Assembly (NCBI GenBank): GCA_964030475.1
Contig: CAXIPT010000003.1
Span: 5,734,962-5,798,961 of the forward strand
DNA: 64,000 nucleotides
Reading direction: 5' to 3'
Origin: Tethya wilhelma
Taxonomy: Eukaryota; Porifera; Demospongiae; Tethyida; Tethyidae
The position numbers and the translations under genes are program-made. This document shows, in pieces, positions 1 to 11,342 of this stretch. How positions within the stretch are numbered: the first letter of the stretch is position 1; every line of letters starts with the position of its first letter. Below the pieces are notes generated by a model. That model was not told the DNA's origin, did not search any database, and saw only the letters and a list, made by a program, of their open reading frames with translations.

Positions 1-2571
1 TCGGGTGGAGCAGTCGTTTCCTTGCTCACTTTAGTTGATGGTGTCAGAAGACGTTTGTAGCTCACATAGAGAGGGATGTGTAGAGCCACAATGACAGTAG
101 CCAGTAAGATGGTTATGATGAGAGTAGCAATGAGTGCAATCACTGCTGAATTGACAGTAGTGCTGGGACAGGAGGTCGTACAATCAGCCTCAGTCAGAGC
201 TGGTGTTGTAAGTTCACCTTCTGTTATAACATCACCATGTGTTGTAATGTCACTCTGTGTCATTGAATCAACTGGTATCATTTGTTCTGAAGTGGGTGGA
301 GGTGATGTTATGCCTGATTTAATTTAGCACACGTACAAGTATTGATCCTTTAACTGCAAAATTATTAACATGCCTATTTCTTTAATCTTAATTCAAGTGT
401 TTTTTGACTATTCAGGAATGGCACGAATGGCCCATTAGCATAATACAATTATTCACGCAAAAAAAAACATGGCCTAATGCCTAAAATCATTGCTAAAGTA
501 ACAAATACAATAATATTATGACAAAAATATCCAATTTCTCCATATTCTGCTCCATCTTATCACGCCATTTTTCTTGATCAAACAAACTTGTTTGTTTTTT
601 TTGTCTTAGTCACTTTTGCCAATTTTTTGTTTTTCTCATTGAATTGCTAGATACAAGGCACACCTTCTCCGTATGGCAATCATCATCTATAATTCAAATT
701 GATGACCCTTTTCCACACAGAAAAGAGTGCGTTATTTGGAATCCAAATACAAGTTGCTATTTGCAATACCTGAAGATTTCTGGTTTATTGGACTCTTCTT
801 TAATATTTAGGAGGTGAATATTTTCTTGGATTTATTATGTAGTTGTCATAATAAGGGACTTATTGCATGCCAAGTAAATTTTTATGTTAGCCTGAGATAC
901 AGCTCCTGCATGCCTTCAAGTGACTGAGATATCCAAGTGTGCCTTACTTCAGTAAGCAAGCTATGCAAATTATGAGTAACTAGCATACACATACAAACTC
1001 AAATGTGATTTGTAGAATCATGAAAAAATGAGAACAAACAAGTAAAAAACACAATAAGACACAGGAATGGCCTTGACACAGTAAAAGAGTATTACATGCA
1101 GAAGAAGGATTCTGTACACAATCTAGTAGGCTTTCCATCTTGTTTGCTTTCTTTTTTTACGATTCAGCCATTCCTGTGTCTCATTACATTTCCAATATAT
1201 TTTACTTGTACACTAGCTATAAGCACAGGATTATAATCATTTAGAGTTAATTACCTTCAACAGTAGGTGGTGTTGTTTTGTCAGTCTGGATTATATTTGT
1301 GTTTGTATGCTCTGTAGTTGTAACCTCAGTTGAAACTTTCAGTGTACCTGTTTTAGTTTCTAGTAGAAGTAAAGTGTTACACAAATTATGATATATTGAA
1401 CATGTAATGTAGTGCCATATTTTCCTAACTATGTAACCTAAGCAGACATGTGCCTGATTATACCGTAAATCCGGAAATTTGTTTGTGTTAATATAATTAT
1501 TCAAGCTTTATTTTTCCCACATCATCTATTTTTCCTGGTGTAGTGAAAGAATATATGTATAGGAATGGGTCATTAATATGGTTTACTATACTTTTGCGTT
1601 TTCACTTTTCGTGGTAACCTCGAACCACAAAATATTGACGACAATGAAATTTTTCGCATTTACGGTATATTCTATAGCTTTTACCTTCAACAGTGGTGGT
1701 CTCTGGTTGATCTTCAGTAGCTGGTGTTATGGTAGTTCCCAGTGAGGCTGATGGAGTGGTGTTTGGTGTGACTGGTGCAGTAGTGGCTGGTGGAGCCTGG
1801 TCACTGATAAGAGTATCAGGACCACATTGTAAGGAGTCATTGTAGAATATTGTTTCAGCTAGATACACTCTGTCAGCAGTAGGGAATACAATATAGTACT
1901 GTGAAGAATTTCCACTTAGTGGTGTGCAAACTCTATGTAGGTTTTCACATGAATCAACATTATCAAGATTTCTCTCTCCATTTAAAGTGCCTCCTTGTGT
2001 TGGATTTGATTGAGGGAAATTGTTATTACCCATTTCTGTATAGATCGCTATTCTATCAGCTATTATTTGCTGTTGTCCACAGTTGAACAACACTAGCTCC
2101 ACTCTTCTCACTAGAACTGAAGTACCAAAGTCAAAGCCAATAGAAAGTGCGGGTCCTCCAATCGCTCTCTCCATTGTGTACAAATCTCTAGCCCAGTCAC
2201 CAGTTAGTCCACTGAGTGGTAGTATGGTGTTATCAACCAACACACTTGTACCACCATCTTGAAGGTTGCATATGTTACCATCATCATTCACTGATGTACA
2301 TCCTCCATTTGGTAATGATCCATTCAGTGACTGTCTTCCCCCAGGATGAAGAGAGTGACGAATAGGTCTCACAGTTGAATCCTGAGCCAAAGCTGTATGA
2401 AAGTCAATTATTGATTGTTTAACCGTATAGTCATTATTCTCTCTATCTATTTAACAAGTATTGTTAATATACATTCATGTGTCTTAGTGTAGACTGTAGA
2501 TTTGTTTTACCTTCTCCTTGAGAAGCACACTGTGCTATTGCTAGGATGACCAAATAGATATATTCCATCAT
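1..2571 (-). CDS. Receptor gene A (type 1 tail), 3' end cut by window edge
   Basis: I read four exons, all with phase 1 junctions: 2511-2571 (signal peptide, starting MMEYIYLVILAIA), 1685-2392 (ectodomain plus Thr/Pro stalk), 1255-1359 (35-codon stalk exon), and 1-313 (membrane exon, running off the window). Every junction has GT and AG and the frame stays open for about 395 residues. The ectodomain carries the family signatures LHPGGRQSL, NLQDGGTSVLVDNTILPLSG, GDWARDLYTMER, VELVLFNC and VYLAETIFY, with six spaced cysteines. The stalk lacks about five residues found in sister genes (SDQAPPATT where they have SEPVTPGTSPPATT). The membrane exon shows a long hydrophobic helix ending ATVIVALHIPLYVSYK. 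Intron 3 (314-1254) is filled by a transposon also present in gene B. Likely a cell-surface receptor; ligand unknown. Confidence 0.8.
314..1254 (+). mobile_element. Decayed element in intron 3 of gene A
   Basis: From about 412 this intron matches, on the plus strand, the repeat family seen best at 21528-22565: the 'ggaatggcac' start, the 'tattcacgcaaa' block, a decayed internal region, then the terminal hairpin at about 1040-1210 whose arms carry 'aacaagtaaaaa' and 'ttttacttgt'. It has lost the outer tip with 'cccagtac'. The same element sits at the same place in gene B, so it was there before the two genes duplicated. Confidence 0.7.
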
Positions 2572-2884
2572 TCGATCACAATCTTCTCTCTGAATGTACA
2601 AGTTTTCTGTCTATTAATGACTTAATGGTCTGTACATATGTGAATATACCCATAGGACTATAGTATGTTACTGTATGTATACAAGTAAGTAATGGTGTTT
2701 GTTTGAGATAGTGCTTTAACGAAAGGTTGATGTTTTGTTAGTTATGTGTACTAATTTACTTTATTTTATCCTAATGATATTTTTGTAGCTGGTGAATATT
2801 ATATTGACTGATTAATATTTACTGTTATTCTAACTATTGTTAGTGTTGATGTACTTGTGTGGTTTATCTTTACTCCTCTGCTGT

Positions 2885-5544
2885 TCATCCTGTGACTCTA
2901 GCAGTGCCATAAGCCTCATTTTGTCTCAGCTCCAAAAATGCTCCATGAAACTTTGTCTCATCAATTTGTTCATATGTGTCCTCCTTGGGTGGAGCAGTTG
3001 TTTCCTTGCTCACTTTAGTTGATGGTGTCAGAAGACGTTTGTAGCTCACATAGAGAGGGATGTGTAGAGCCACAATGACAGTAGCCAGTGAGATGGTTAT
3101 GATGAGAGTAGCAATGAGTGCAGTCACTGTTGAATTGACAGTAGTGCTGGGACAGGAGGTTGTACAGGATGTATTATCAGCCTCTGTTACAGCTGGTGTT
3201 GTCAGTTCACTCTGTGTCATTGAATCAACTGGTATTGTTTGTTCTGAAGTGGGTGGAGGTGATGTTATGCCTGATTTAATTTTTCACATGTACAAGTATT
3301 GATCCTTTAATTATTAACATGCCTATTATCTTAATTCAAGTGTTCTTTGACTGTTCAGGAATGGCATGAATGGCCCTTTAGCACAATACAATTATTCACG
3401 CAAAATAACATGGCCTAAAGCCTAAAAACATCGCTAAAGTAATATGACAAACATGCAATTTCTCCATATTCTGCTCCATCTTCTTCTCCATCTTCTTCTT
3501 CTATCTTATCACGCCATATCTCAGAGACCATTCACTTTTAGAAGCTGATTCTTAATCAAACAAACTTGTTTTTTTGTCTTAGTCGCTTTTGCCAAGTTTT
3601 TGTTTCTCTTATTGAATCGCTAGATACAAGGCAAAAAGCGCCTTCTCTGTATGGCAAACCTTAATTTCTACATTCATTCATAATTCAAATTGATGACCCC
3701 TTTCCACACAGAAAAGAGTGCGCTATTTGGAATCCAAATACAAGTTGCTATTTACAATACCTGAAGATTTCTGGTCTATTGGACTCTTCTTTAATATTTA
3801 GGAGGTGAATATTTTCTTGGATTTATTATTAGTTGTATAATAAGGGACTTATTGCATGCCAAGTAAATTTTTATTTTTATGTTAGCCTGAGATACAGCTC
3901 CTGCATGCCTTCAAGTGACTGAGATATCCAAGTGTGCTTCACTTCAGTAAGCAAGCTATGCTAATTCTGAGTAACTAGCATACACATACAAACTCAAATG
4001 TGATTCGTGGAATCATGAAGAAGTGAAAACAAACAAGTAAAAAAACATAATAAGGCACAGGAATGGCTAAATTGTAAAAAGAAAGCAAACAAAAAGAATG
4101 GCTATTAGATTGTGTACAGAATTTATCCTGCTGGGGCAAAATAAGAGTCTCGATACATATTATCTATGGTATTACATGCAGCCCACAGAAAGATTCTGTA
4201 CACAATCTAGTAGGCTTTCCATCTTGTTTGCTTTCTTTTTTTACGATTTAGCCATTTCTGTGTCTCATTACATTTCCAATATATTTTACTTGTACACTAG
4301 CTATAAGCACAGGATTATAATTATTTAGAGTTAATTACCTTCAACAGTAGGTGTAGTTGTTTTATCAGTCTGGATTATATTTGTGTTTGTACGCTCTGTA
4401 TTTGTAACCTCACTTGAAACTTTCAGTGTACCTGTTTTAATTTCTGGTAGAAGTAAAGTGTTGCACAAATTATGATATATTGAACATGAAATGTAGTGCC
4501 ATATTTTCTTTACTATGTAGCCTAAGCAGACATCTGCCTGATTATGCCATAAATCCAGAAATTTGTGTGTGTTAATATATTCAAGTTTTATTTTTCCACA
4601 GCATCTATTTTTCCCAGTGTAGTGAAAGAAATATACATAGGAACGGGCCGTTAACATGGTTTACTTTACTTTTGCATTTTCATTTTTCTTGCATGGTAAC
4701 CTCAAACCACGAAATATTAACGACAATGAAATTTTATGTATTTACGGTATATTCTATAGCTTTTACCTTCAACAGTGGTGGTCTCTAGTTGATCTTCAGT
4801 AGCTGGTGATATGGTAGTTCCCAGTGAGGCTGATGGAGTGGTGTTTGGTGTGACTGGTGCAGTAGTGGCTGGTGGACTGGTGCCTGGGGTCACTGGTTCA
4901 CTGATGAGAATATCATTTCCACATGATGAAGAGTCAGTGTAGAATATTGTTTCAGCTAGATACACTCTGGTAGAAGCAGGGAATACAACATAGTACTGTG
5001 AAGAATCTCCACTTAGAGGTGTGCAAACTTTATATAGGCTTTCACATGAATCAACATTGTAAAGATTTCTCTCTCCACTTAAAGTGCCTCCTTGTGTTGG
5101 ATCTGATTGAGGAAAATTGTTATTATTCTGTTCTGTATAGATTTCTACACTATCAGCCATAATATGCCGTTGTCTACAGTTGAACAACACCAGCTCAACT
5201 CTTCTCACTCTAACAGAAATACCAAAGTCAAAGCCAATAGAAAGGCTGGGTCCTCCAGGTGATCTTTCCATTGTGTACAAATCTCTCGCCCAGTCATCAG
5301 TTAGTCCACTGAGTTGTAGTATGGTGTTATCAACCAACACACTTGTACCACCATCTTGAAGGTTGCATATGTCACCATCATCATTCACTGATGTACATCC
5401 TCCATTTGGTAATGATCCATCCAATGACTGTCTTCCCCCAGGATGAAGAGAGTGGTGAATGGATCTCACAGTTGTCACCTGAGCAAAAGCTGCAGTACTC
5501 CCTGCTATTGCTAGGATGACCAAATAAATGTTATAGTCCATCAT
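2885..5544 (-). CDS. Receptor gene B (type 1 tail), complete
   Basis: Three exons: 4767-5544 (signal peptide and ectodomain in one exon), 4339-4443 (stalk), 2885-3270 (membrane and tail). They total 1269 bp, a complete 422-residue protein. It starts MMDYNIYLVILAIAGSTAAF, a good signal peptide. The usual intron after the signal exon is missing. Six ectodomain cysteines, a Thr/Pro stalk, one membrane helix (about residues 325-350) and a tail with DTYEQIDETK and NEAYGTARVTG follow. YEQI fits the YxxI pattern of SH2-binding receptors, which suggests phosphotyrosine signalling. The membrane exon carries a Cys-rich juxtamembrane stretch (SCTTSCPSTT). An AATAAA reads on the minus strand at 2760-2765, about 120 nt past the stop, a possible polyadenylation signal. 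The best-preserved type 1 gene in the window. Confidence 0.85.
3271..4338 (+). mobile_element. Decayed element in intron 3 of gene B
   Basis: Same family and same orientation as in intron 3 of gene A. The body begins at about 3353 with 'ggaatggcatgaatggccc' and ends in a hairpin at about 4035-4290. The hairpin arms read 'ggctaaattgtaaaaagaaa' and its near complement 'ttctttttttacgatttagc', separated by about 100 bp. Confidence 0.7.
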
Positions 5545-5785
5545 TCAATTGCAATCTTTTCCAAATGTACAACTTTCTATATCAGTGAATTAATGATATA
5601 ATGGTCTGTATATATGTACACATGCCCATAGGACTATATTATATTACTGACTGTATGTATGCATACAAACATACATGTAATGGTATTTGTTGGTGAACAT
5701 TATATTAAGTGATGAATGTTTACTGTTATTCTGACTATTGTTAGTGTTGATGTACTTGTGTGGTTTATCTTTACTCCTCTGCTGT

Positions 5786-7479
5786 TCATCCTGTGACTCT
5801 AGCAGTGCCATAAGCCTCATTTTGTCTCAGCTCTAAAAATGCTCCATCTTTTGTCTCATCAATTTGTTCATATGTGGCCTCCTCGGGTGGAGCAGTTGTT
5901 TCCTTGCTCACTTTAGTTGATGGTGTCAGAAGACATTTGTAGCTCACATAGAGAGGGATGTGTAGAGCCACAATGATGATGGTAGACAGCAGGGTGGCAG
6001 TAATGGCTGTAGCAATGAGTTGCCCTATTGGAGATGTGCATGTATTGATAGAGGCGGTTGTACAGGATGAATTATCAGCCTGGGTCAGAGCTGGTGTTGT
6101 CAGTTCAGTCTGTGTCATTAAATCAACTGGTGTTGTTTGTTCTTCAGTGGGTGGAGGTGATGTTGTTTTTGATTTAGTTTCTAATAATTAAGCAGACATA
6201 CATGTATATTAATAATAAAATCCATGATGTCATAGATTACCACAACTGTACATGTGTTATTACTGTGCTTTGTACTACATTCAGTTGTACGGTAGTTATC
6301 TTTTTCTAGCTTATTACAAAAATCGGCAATGGTTGCCTGTGACATAACATGTAGCAAAATTATTGTTCATATGAATTACATTGCTAGCTGAGGTGGGGCC
6401 ACCAGTGAATCAATTTTTTAATTGCTGAGATTACTGTGCATGCATTTATCAGTTGGGCATCATTGACATTTAATAATTTTCTTTGCCTATTTACTAGCTA
6501 TGTACAAGCAGATGATGTTGATCATGTATTAGGTATACAATTACCTTCAATAGTGCTGGTCTCTGGTTGGTCTTCAGTAGCTGGTGTTATGGTAGTTCCC
6601 AGTGAGGCTGATGGAGTGGTGTTTGGTGTGACTGGTGCACTAGTGGCTGGTGGACAGGTGCCTGGGGTCACTGGTTCACTGATGAGAGTATCAGGACCAC
6701 ATGGTAAAGAGTCATTGTAGAATATTGTTTCAGCTAGATACACTCTGATAGAAATAGGGAATACAATATAGTACTGTGAAGAATCTACCCTTAGTGGTGT
6801 GCAAACTCTATGTAGGTTTTCACATGAATCAACATTATCAAGACTTCTCTCTCCATTTAAAATACCTCCTTGTGTTGGATTTGATCGAGGAAAATTATTA
6901 TTACCCCCTTCTGTATAGATCTCTATTCTATCAGCCATTATTTGCTGTTGTTCACAGTTGAACAACACCAGCTCCATTCTTCTCACTCGAACTGAAGTAC
7001 CAAAATCAAAGCCAATAGAAAGTGTGGGTCCTCCAAGTGATCTCTCCATTGTGTACAAATCTCTAGCCCAGTCACCAGTTAGTCCACTGAGTGGTAGTAT
7101 GGTGTTGTCAACCAACACACTTGTACCACCATCTTGAAGGTTGCATATGTCACCATCATCATTCACTGATGTACATCCTCCATTTGGTAATGATCCATCC
7201 AATGACTGGTTTCCCCCAGGATGAAGAGAGTGACGAATAGGTCTCACAGTTGTACCCTGAGCCAAAGCTGCATTATTGATTCTTGGTCAAGTTGTACTCA
7301 TTATAGGTTGTCATTATTATTTCTTTTTATTGATACATTGCAAGTATACGCATTGACAGGTATATTTCGTTGATACAATAATATTAGTGTAGACTTTAGA
7401 TTTACAGTTTTGTATGTTTACCTTCTCCTTGAGAAGTACACCTGGCTATTGCTAGGATGACCAAATCGATATATTCCAT
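5786..7479 (-). CDS. Receptor gene C (type 1 tail), complete, no stalk exon
   Basis: Exons 7422-7479 (signal), 6545-7267 (ectodomain), 5786-6180 (membrane and tail) total 1176 bp, a 391-residue protein. The optional 105 bp stalk exon of A, B and H is not present in the 364 bp intron; because junctions are phase 1, frame is kept without it. The signal segment (MEYIDLVILAIARCTSQGE) has an Asp and an Arg and is weaker than in its sisters. Only one ATG starts the gene, where its neighbours have two. The membrane exon opens with ETKSKTTSPPPTEEQTT and has a different juxtamembrane and helix start (SINTCTSPIGQLIATAITAT) from A and B, then rejoins them at VALHIPLYVSYK. The tail keeps ATYEQIDETK and NEAYGTA. 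Confidence 0.82.
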
Positions 7480-7792
7480 TATTCGATCACAATCTTCTCT
7501 GCAAATGTACAAGCTCTCTGTGTATTAATGATTTAATGGTCTGTACATATGTGAACATGCCCATATCCCATAGGACTGTAATGTGTTACTGTATGTGTAC
7601 AAGTATGTAGTGGTGTTAGTTTGAGATAGTGCTTTGACAAAGGGTTGATGTTTTGTTAGTTGTGTATACTAATTTACTTATTTTATCCTAAATGATGTTT
7701 TTGTAGCTAGTGAACATTATGTATTGAATGATGAATGTTTACTGTTATTCTGACTATTGTTGATACTTGACAGTGTGTGGTTTATCGTTACT

Positions 7793-7990
7793 CCTCTGTT
7801 GTTCATGCTGTGACTCTAGCAGTGCCATAAGCCTCATTTTGTCTCAGCTCCCCTTTTTGCTTATGACTCTCACCGATAATCCATGGCCCAAGAAGGCCAC
7901 ATATGAACAAATTGATGGGACAAAAACATGGAACATTTGTAAAGAAATGGACGTCTATAGCCTGAAGTCAGCCTACATACCTGTTAGTGG
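7793..7990 (-). pseudogene. Receptor tail-exon remnant with an internal micro-inversion
   Basis: The last codons of a type 1 tail (reading ...LRQNEAYGTARVT on the minus strand) are present at about 7800-7853. The adjoining part of the same exon, coding ATYEQID, is found at about 7863-7940 on the plus strand. The remnant at 28020-28150 has the same pieces in the original order, which shows that about 80 bp was inverted here. No ectodomain follows directly. Confidence 0.7.
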
Positions 7991-8094
7991 GATACTCTAA
8001 TAACTACATTGTGTATCGATCTCTCAGTGTATTTAGTCTATGCTAGCCACAATTATGCTTTCTGCTTCTTTATACTGAATTGAGACTTTTAAGC

Positions 8095-8123
8095 TTCGGC
8101 ACGTGCACGAGTTACAGTAGTCG

Positions 8124-8162
<39 letters not shown>

Positions 8163-8400
8163 TTGATTATCTCAAAAATGCCAGCCTAGGATCAAAGTCG
8201 AAGGTACTTATGTTTATGAATTGATATTATCTTTAAATAATTATGTGTAGAATCTTACAAAATGCTGTAGTTTCTGAGATTTGAGGCTTTGTGCTTCTCT
8301 GAATGCTTAGCTTCGAAACTGCACCCATCATCACGCCCCATGTGTAGTGTGCATTATCTGGCGAGGCTTGTGCACCAACAGTACCTTCATTTGAGATGGT
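8095..8400 (-). repeat. Short dispersed repeat, reverse copy, with a (TG)n run
   Basis: Blocks such as 'cttcggcacgtgcacgagtt' and 'gcttagcttcgaaactgcac' are the reverse complement of repeats at 29135-29510, 29890-30262 and 40955-41318. A (TG)n run lies at about 8127-8162. No coding content seen. Confidence 0.5.
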
Positions 8401-8479
8401 ACTCCTGATCAGTATTATTCAGTTTGTAAATGTGTCCTTGATCCTGAGGGATTCCACAAAATCATGTCTCACCAGTGGG

Positions 8480-8760
8480 TAATGGTCGTACTCTTCTCAC
8501 TGGGACTTAAGTACCAAAGTCAAAGCCAATAGAAATGAAGGCTCCATTTAGTCTCTCCTTGCACTGTGTACAAATCTCTAGCCCAGTCACCAGTTAGTCC
8601 ACTGAGTGGTAGTATGGTGTTATCAACCAACACACTTGTACCACCATCTTGAAGGTTGCATACATCATCACAACCTTGATTCATGGTCACTGATGTACAT
8701 CCTCCATTTGGTGATGATCCATCCAATGACTATAGTCTAAAATGAAGAGAATGCCAGCAA
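8480..8760 (-). pseudogene. Receptor ectodomain fragment
   Basis: The minus strand keeps the first half of the ectodomain exon (NGGCTSV, VCNLQDGGTSVLVDNTILPL, GDWARDLYT), but LHPGGRQSL is lost on one side. On the other, the frame breaks right after DLYT and the sequence decays after the FDF motif. The insert VTMNQGCDDV replaces VNDDGDI. No signal exon, stalk or tail is attached. Confidence 0.75.
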
Positions 8761-8939
8761 ATTTGTGAATTTTGATGATCTTTACCTACTAGATGACCAG
8801 TAGTCTGTCTGTTTGCAAGATGAATGTGCTACCAGTGGTGTTTGTTTTAAGATAATGCTGTTGATGGATATAGATGGGTGTTTTCTAGTTATGTTCACAA
8901 AATTCTATACATTTACTGTTTACAGGAAATGAATCACCA

Positions 8940-9400
8940 CTAACCAGTAATGGTAAGTTTGCCATTTGTGGTCCTGTAACGATTTGTTTATGTCCCCTTT
9001 TCCCCACTGGGTACAAACTGTGGTTTCTAAGTAATTGTAAACATTTCCCCCCCATACTGTATAGCACACAAATGTATGTACGTTTACAACTCTAATTCTG
9101 ACTATTGTTCCTGACACTATAATTATAGTGTTGTTGGATAGGTAGATAGATAGATGTTTTTCAATTCTATACATTTAATGGTTACAGGAACTGAACTGCC
9201 ACCAACCAGTCAGGACATATTATGTATGCCAATTAAGGCCCTACAACGATTTTGTTTGCTCCCTTTTCACCCACTAGGTACAAACTGTGATTTTAGATAA
9301 TTGCAAATATTTTTTTCTGTAGTGATATGGCACACAAATACATGCATGTTTACAACTCTACTTCTGACTATTGTTCCGTACTTATAAGTTCATGTTGGTT
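8940..9400. repeat. Duplicated 3' flank of receptor genes
   Basis: A block containing 'cactgggtacaaactgtg' and 'tttacaactctaattctgac' occurs twice here (about 8985-9120 and 9250-9375) and again at 26035-26165 and 54000-54130, where it lies just beyond the tail exons of genes F and E. It is the downstream flank duplicated with the genes. No gene seen in it. Confidence 0.6.
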
Positions 9401-9401
9401 C

Positions 9402-11341
9402 CTCTGCTGTTCATCCTGTGACTCTAGCAGTGCCATAAGCCTCATTTTGTCTCAGCTCCAAAAATGCTCCATGTTTTGTCTCATCAATTTGTTCATATCC
9501 ACAAAATCTGGTGGATGTGATGGAATTAGCTCCAAACTATTGAAACACTGTGCTTTGGCATTGTATATACCCCTGCACCATCTCTTTTCATTAAGTGTAT
9601 CCAATCACTCCATTCCAAACGAGTGGAAATGTCATGCAATAACACCGATATTTAAAGCTGGGGAGAAATCCCAGGTCAAAAACTACAGGCCAATATCCCT
9701 TCTATGCATAGTATCCAAAATGCTAGAACAACTGGTTTACAAGAAAGTAACTGCATTCATAAATGCCAATAACACATTATCTCATCATCAATTTGGTTTT
9801 CATCAATTCCACTCTTCTACCCAACAATTACTAATGTTTCTCGAGAATGTCCACAGTTCGCTTAATAACAATTGCTCCAAGTGTGATGTCATCTATCTTG
9901 ACTTTAAAAAAGCGTTTGACAGTGTTCCCCACCAAGAGTTACTAGAGAAATTGTGGAACGCTGGCATTGTTGGAAGCGTATGGAAATGGTTTCGAGAGTA
10001 CTTGTTTAACAGATATCAACATGTCTGCATCAACAATTGCAATTCGTCAACATTACCAGTTCTATCAGGTGTCCCACAGGGGAGTATATTGGGCCCTCTC
10101 TTGTTTGTAATTTACATTAATGACTTACCTTCCTCAACGCAGTACACCAAGCTGTTTTTGTTTGCAGATGATACTAAATGCCTCATGCCTATATCTTCTC
10201 CTTCTGACCACATTCTATTACAATCTGACCTTAATGTTCTATCTTATTGGAGTACTAAATGGAAGCTATCATTCAACGAGATAAAATGTGCTCTACTTTC
10301 AATTATGGCCACCTCATCTATAAGTGCAACCTCTCTCGACTATCAATATGAGATAAACAGTCTACCAATTTCTTCTGTTAGTGAGCATAAGGATCTTGGT
10401 ATAATAGTCTCAGCTGATCTATCATGGTCTAGCCACATATCCAGAGTGACTTCTAAAGGTTACAAAATCCTTGGGCTACTCAGGCGCACATTTTGCTCGT
10501 CGAACAATGTTACAATTAAGACAAAGTTGTATATATCGTTAGTAAGGTCACAGGTGCTATATGGGACACAAGTATGGAGACCAATGAAGCTGAAAGATAT
10601 CAATCTATTAGAGTCACTGCAACGTCGGGCTACTAAATATATCCTAAACGATTACAGCTCTGACTATAAAGCTAGATTGGTCAAACTTAACTTATTACCT
10701 CTGACGATGCTCTTTGAGCTTAATGATATTTGCTTTTTTGTAAAATCTCTCAAAACACCCCTCAACACATCCTTCGATGTCCTCAAGTATGTCTCATTCA
10801 GTTCCAACCCAACTAGATCTGGAATTCATCGGAAGCTTGTTCAGCCCCGTTTTAAGTACAATGTTGACAAGCACTTTTATTTTAACAGATTGCCATTCCT
10901 CTGGAACTCATTACCTCCCATTGACCTTTCACTGTCCTACAACTCTATTAAGAACTATCTGAAAGAATTATTTTGGGAAACTTTCTTAAAAAAGTTTGAT
11001 TTGAACAACAGCTGCTCATATTTCTACTCTTGTCCATGTCCTCGTTGTTTCTCCACACCCAAGTCAGTTTTCAACTCCTGATCATATGTCACTCGTTTGT
11101 TAATATCTCACCCTGTATACTGATGTATGTACTATGTATTATGTAAATGTAGAACTATTATAGTAATCTTTATGTTTTGTTATTTGTTAGGCTGCTACTG
11201 AGTGTAGTTGACCCTCAACTGTTACAGTATTTTACAAAATCGAACTCTCATATCATTACCTCACCCAATACACATGTACAGTTGTAAAGCAATATTAATA
11301 ATAATAATAATAATAAATATGTGGCCTCCTTGGGTGGAGCA
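9402..11341 (-). pseudogene. Receptor tail exon split by a retrotransposon
   Basis: The last part of a type 1 tail exon lies at 9402-9498 (minus strand, from the stop back to about TYEQ). The exon resumes at about 11326 with 'atatgtggcctccttgggtg' and is cut by the N at 11342. Between the two halves sits a 5'-truncated non-LTR element, so the gene is dead. Confidence 0.85.
9499..11325 (+). mobile_element. 5'-truncated non-LTR retrotransposon (reverse transcriptase)
   Basis: The open frame to 11081 encodes a reverse transcriptase. Landmarks are KNYRPISLL, DFKKAFDSVPH (catalytic Asp), SGVPQGSILGPLLFVIYIND and LFLFADDTK (catalytic YADD-type box, here FADD), followed by the C-terminal region to the stop. 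No endonuclease domain is present, so the copy is truncated at its 5' end. It ends in a short (AAT)n tail at about 11300-11325, like CR1/L2/Jockey-type elements. The target-site duplication is at most about 4 bp (ATAT). The open frame runs upstream to 9327, but that part is antisense receptor exon and not retrotransposon. The RT frame itself has no stop. Confidence 0.9.
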
Positions 11342-11342
11342 N
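11342..11342. other. Assembly gap marked by one N
   Basis: Receptor tail-exon sequence stops here and unrelated sequence begins. Treat linkage as uncertain. The same applies to the Ns at 14878, 25948, 31594, 37179, 39280, 59091 and 62718, each of which interrupts a repeat or exon or coincides with a repeat boundary. Confidence 0.8.

Noticed and set aside
76..327. Plus-strand ORFs opposite receptor membrane exons (also at 3060, 5958 and 26387)
   Set aside because: They recur only because the minus-strand exon is conserved. Their readings (MCRATMTVAS...) show no domain and the minus frame explains the sequence.
9327..9498. N-terminal extension of the reverse transcriptase ORF
   Set aside because: This stretch is the antisense of the receptor tail exon and is not part of the retrotransposon.
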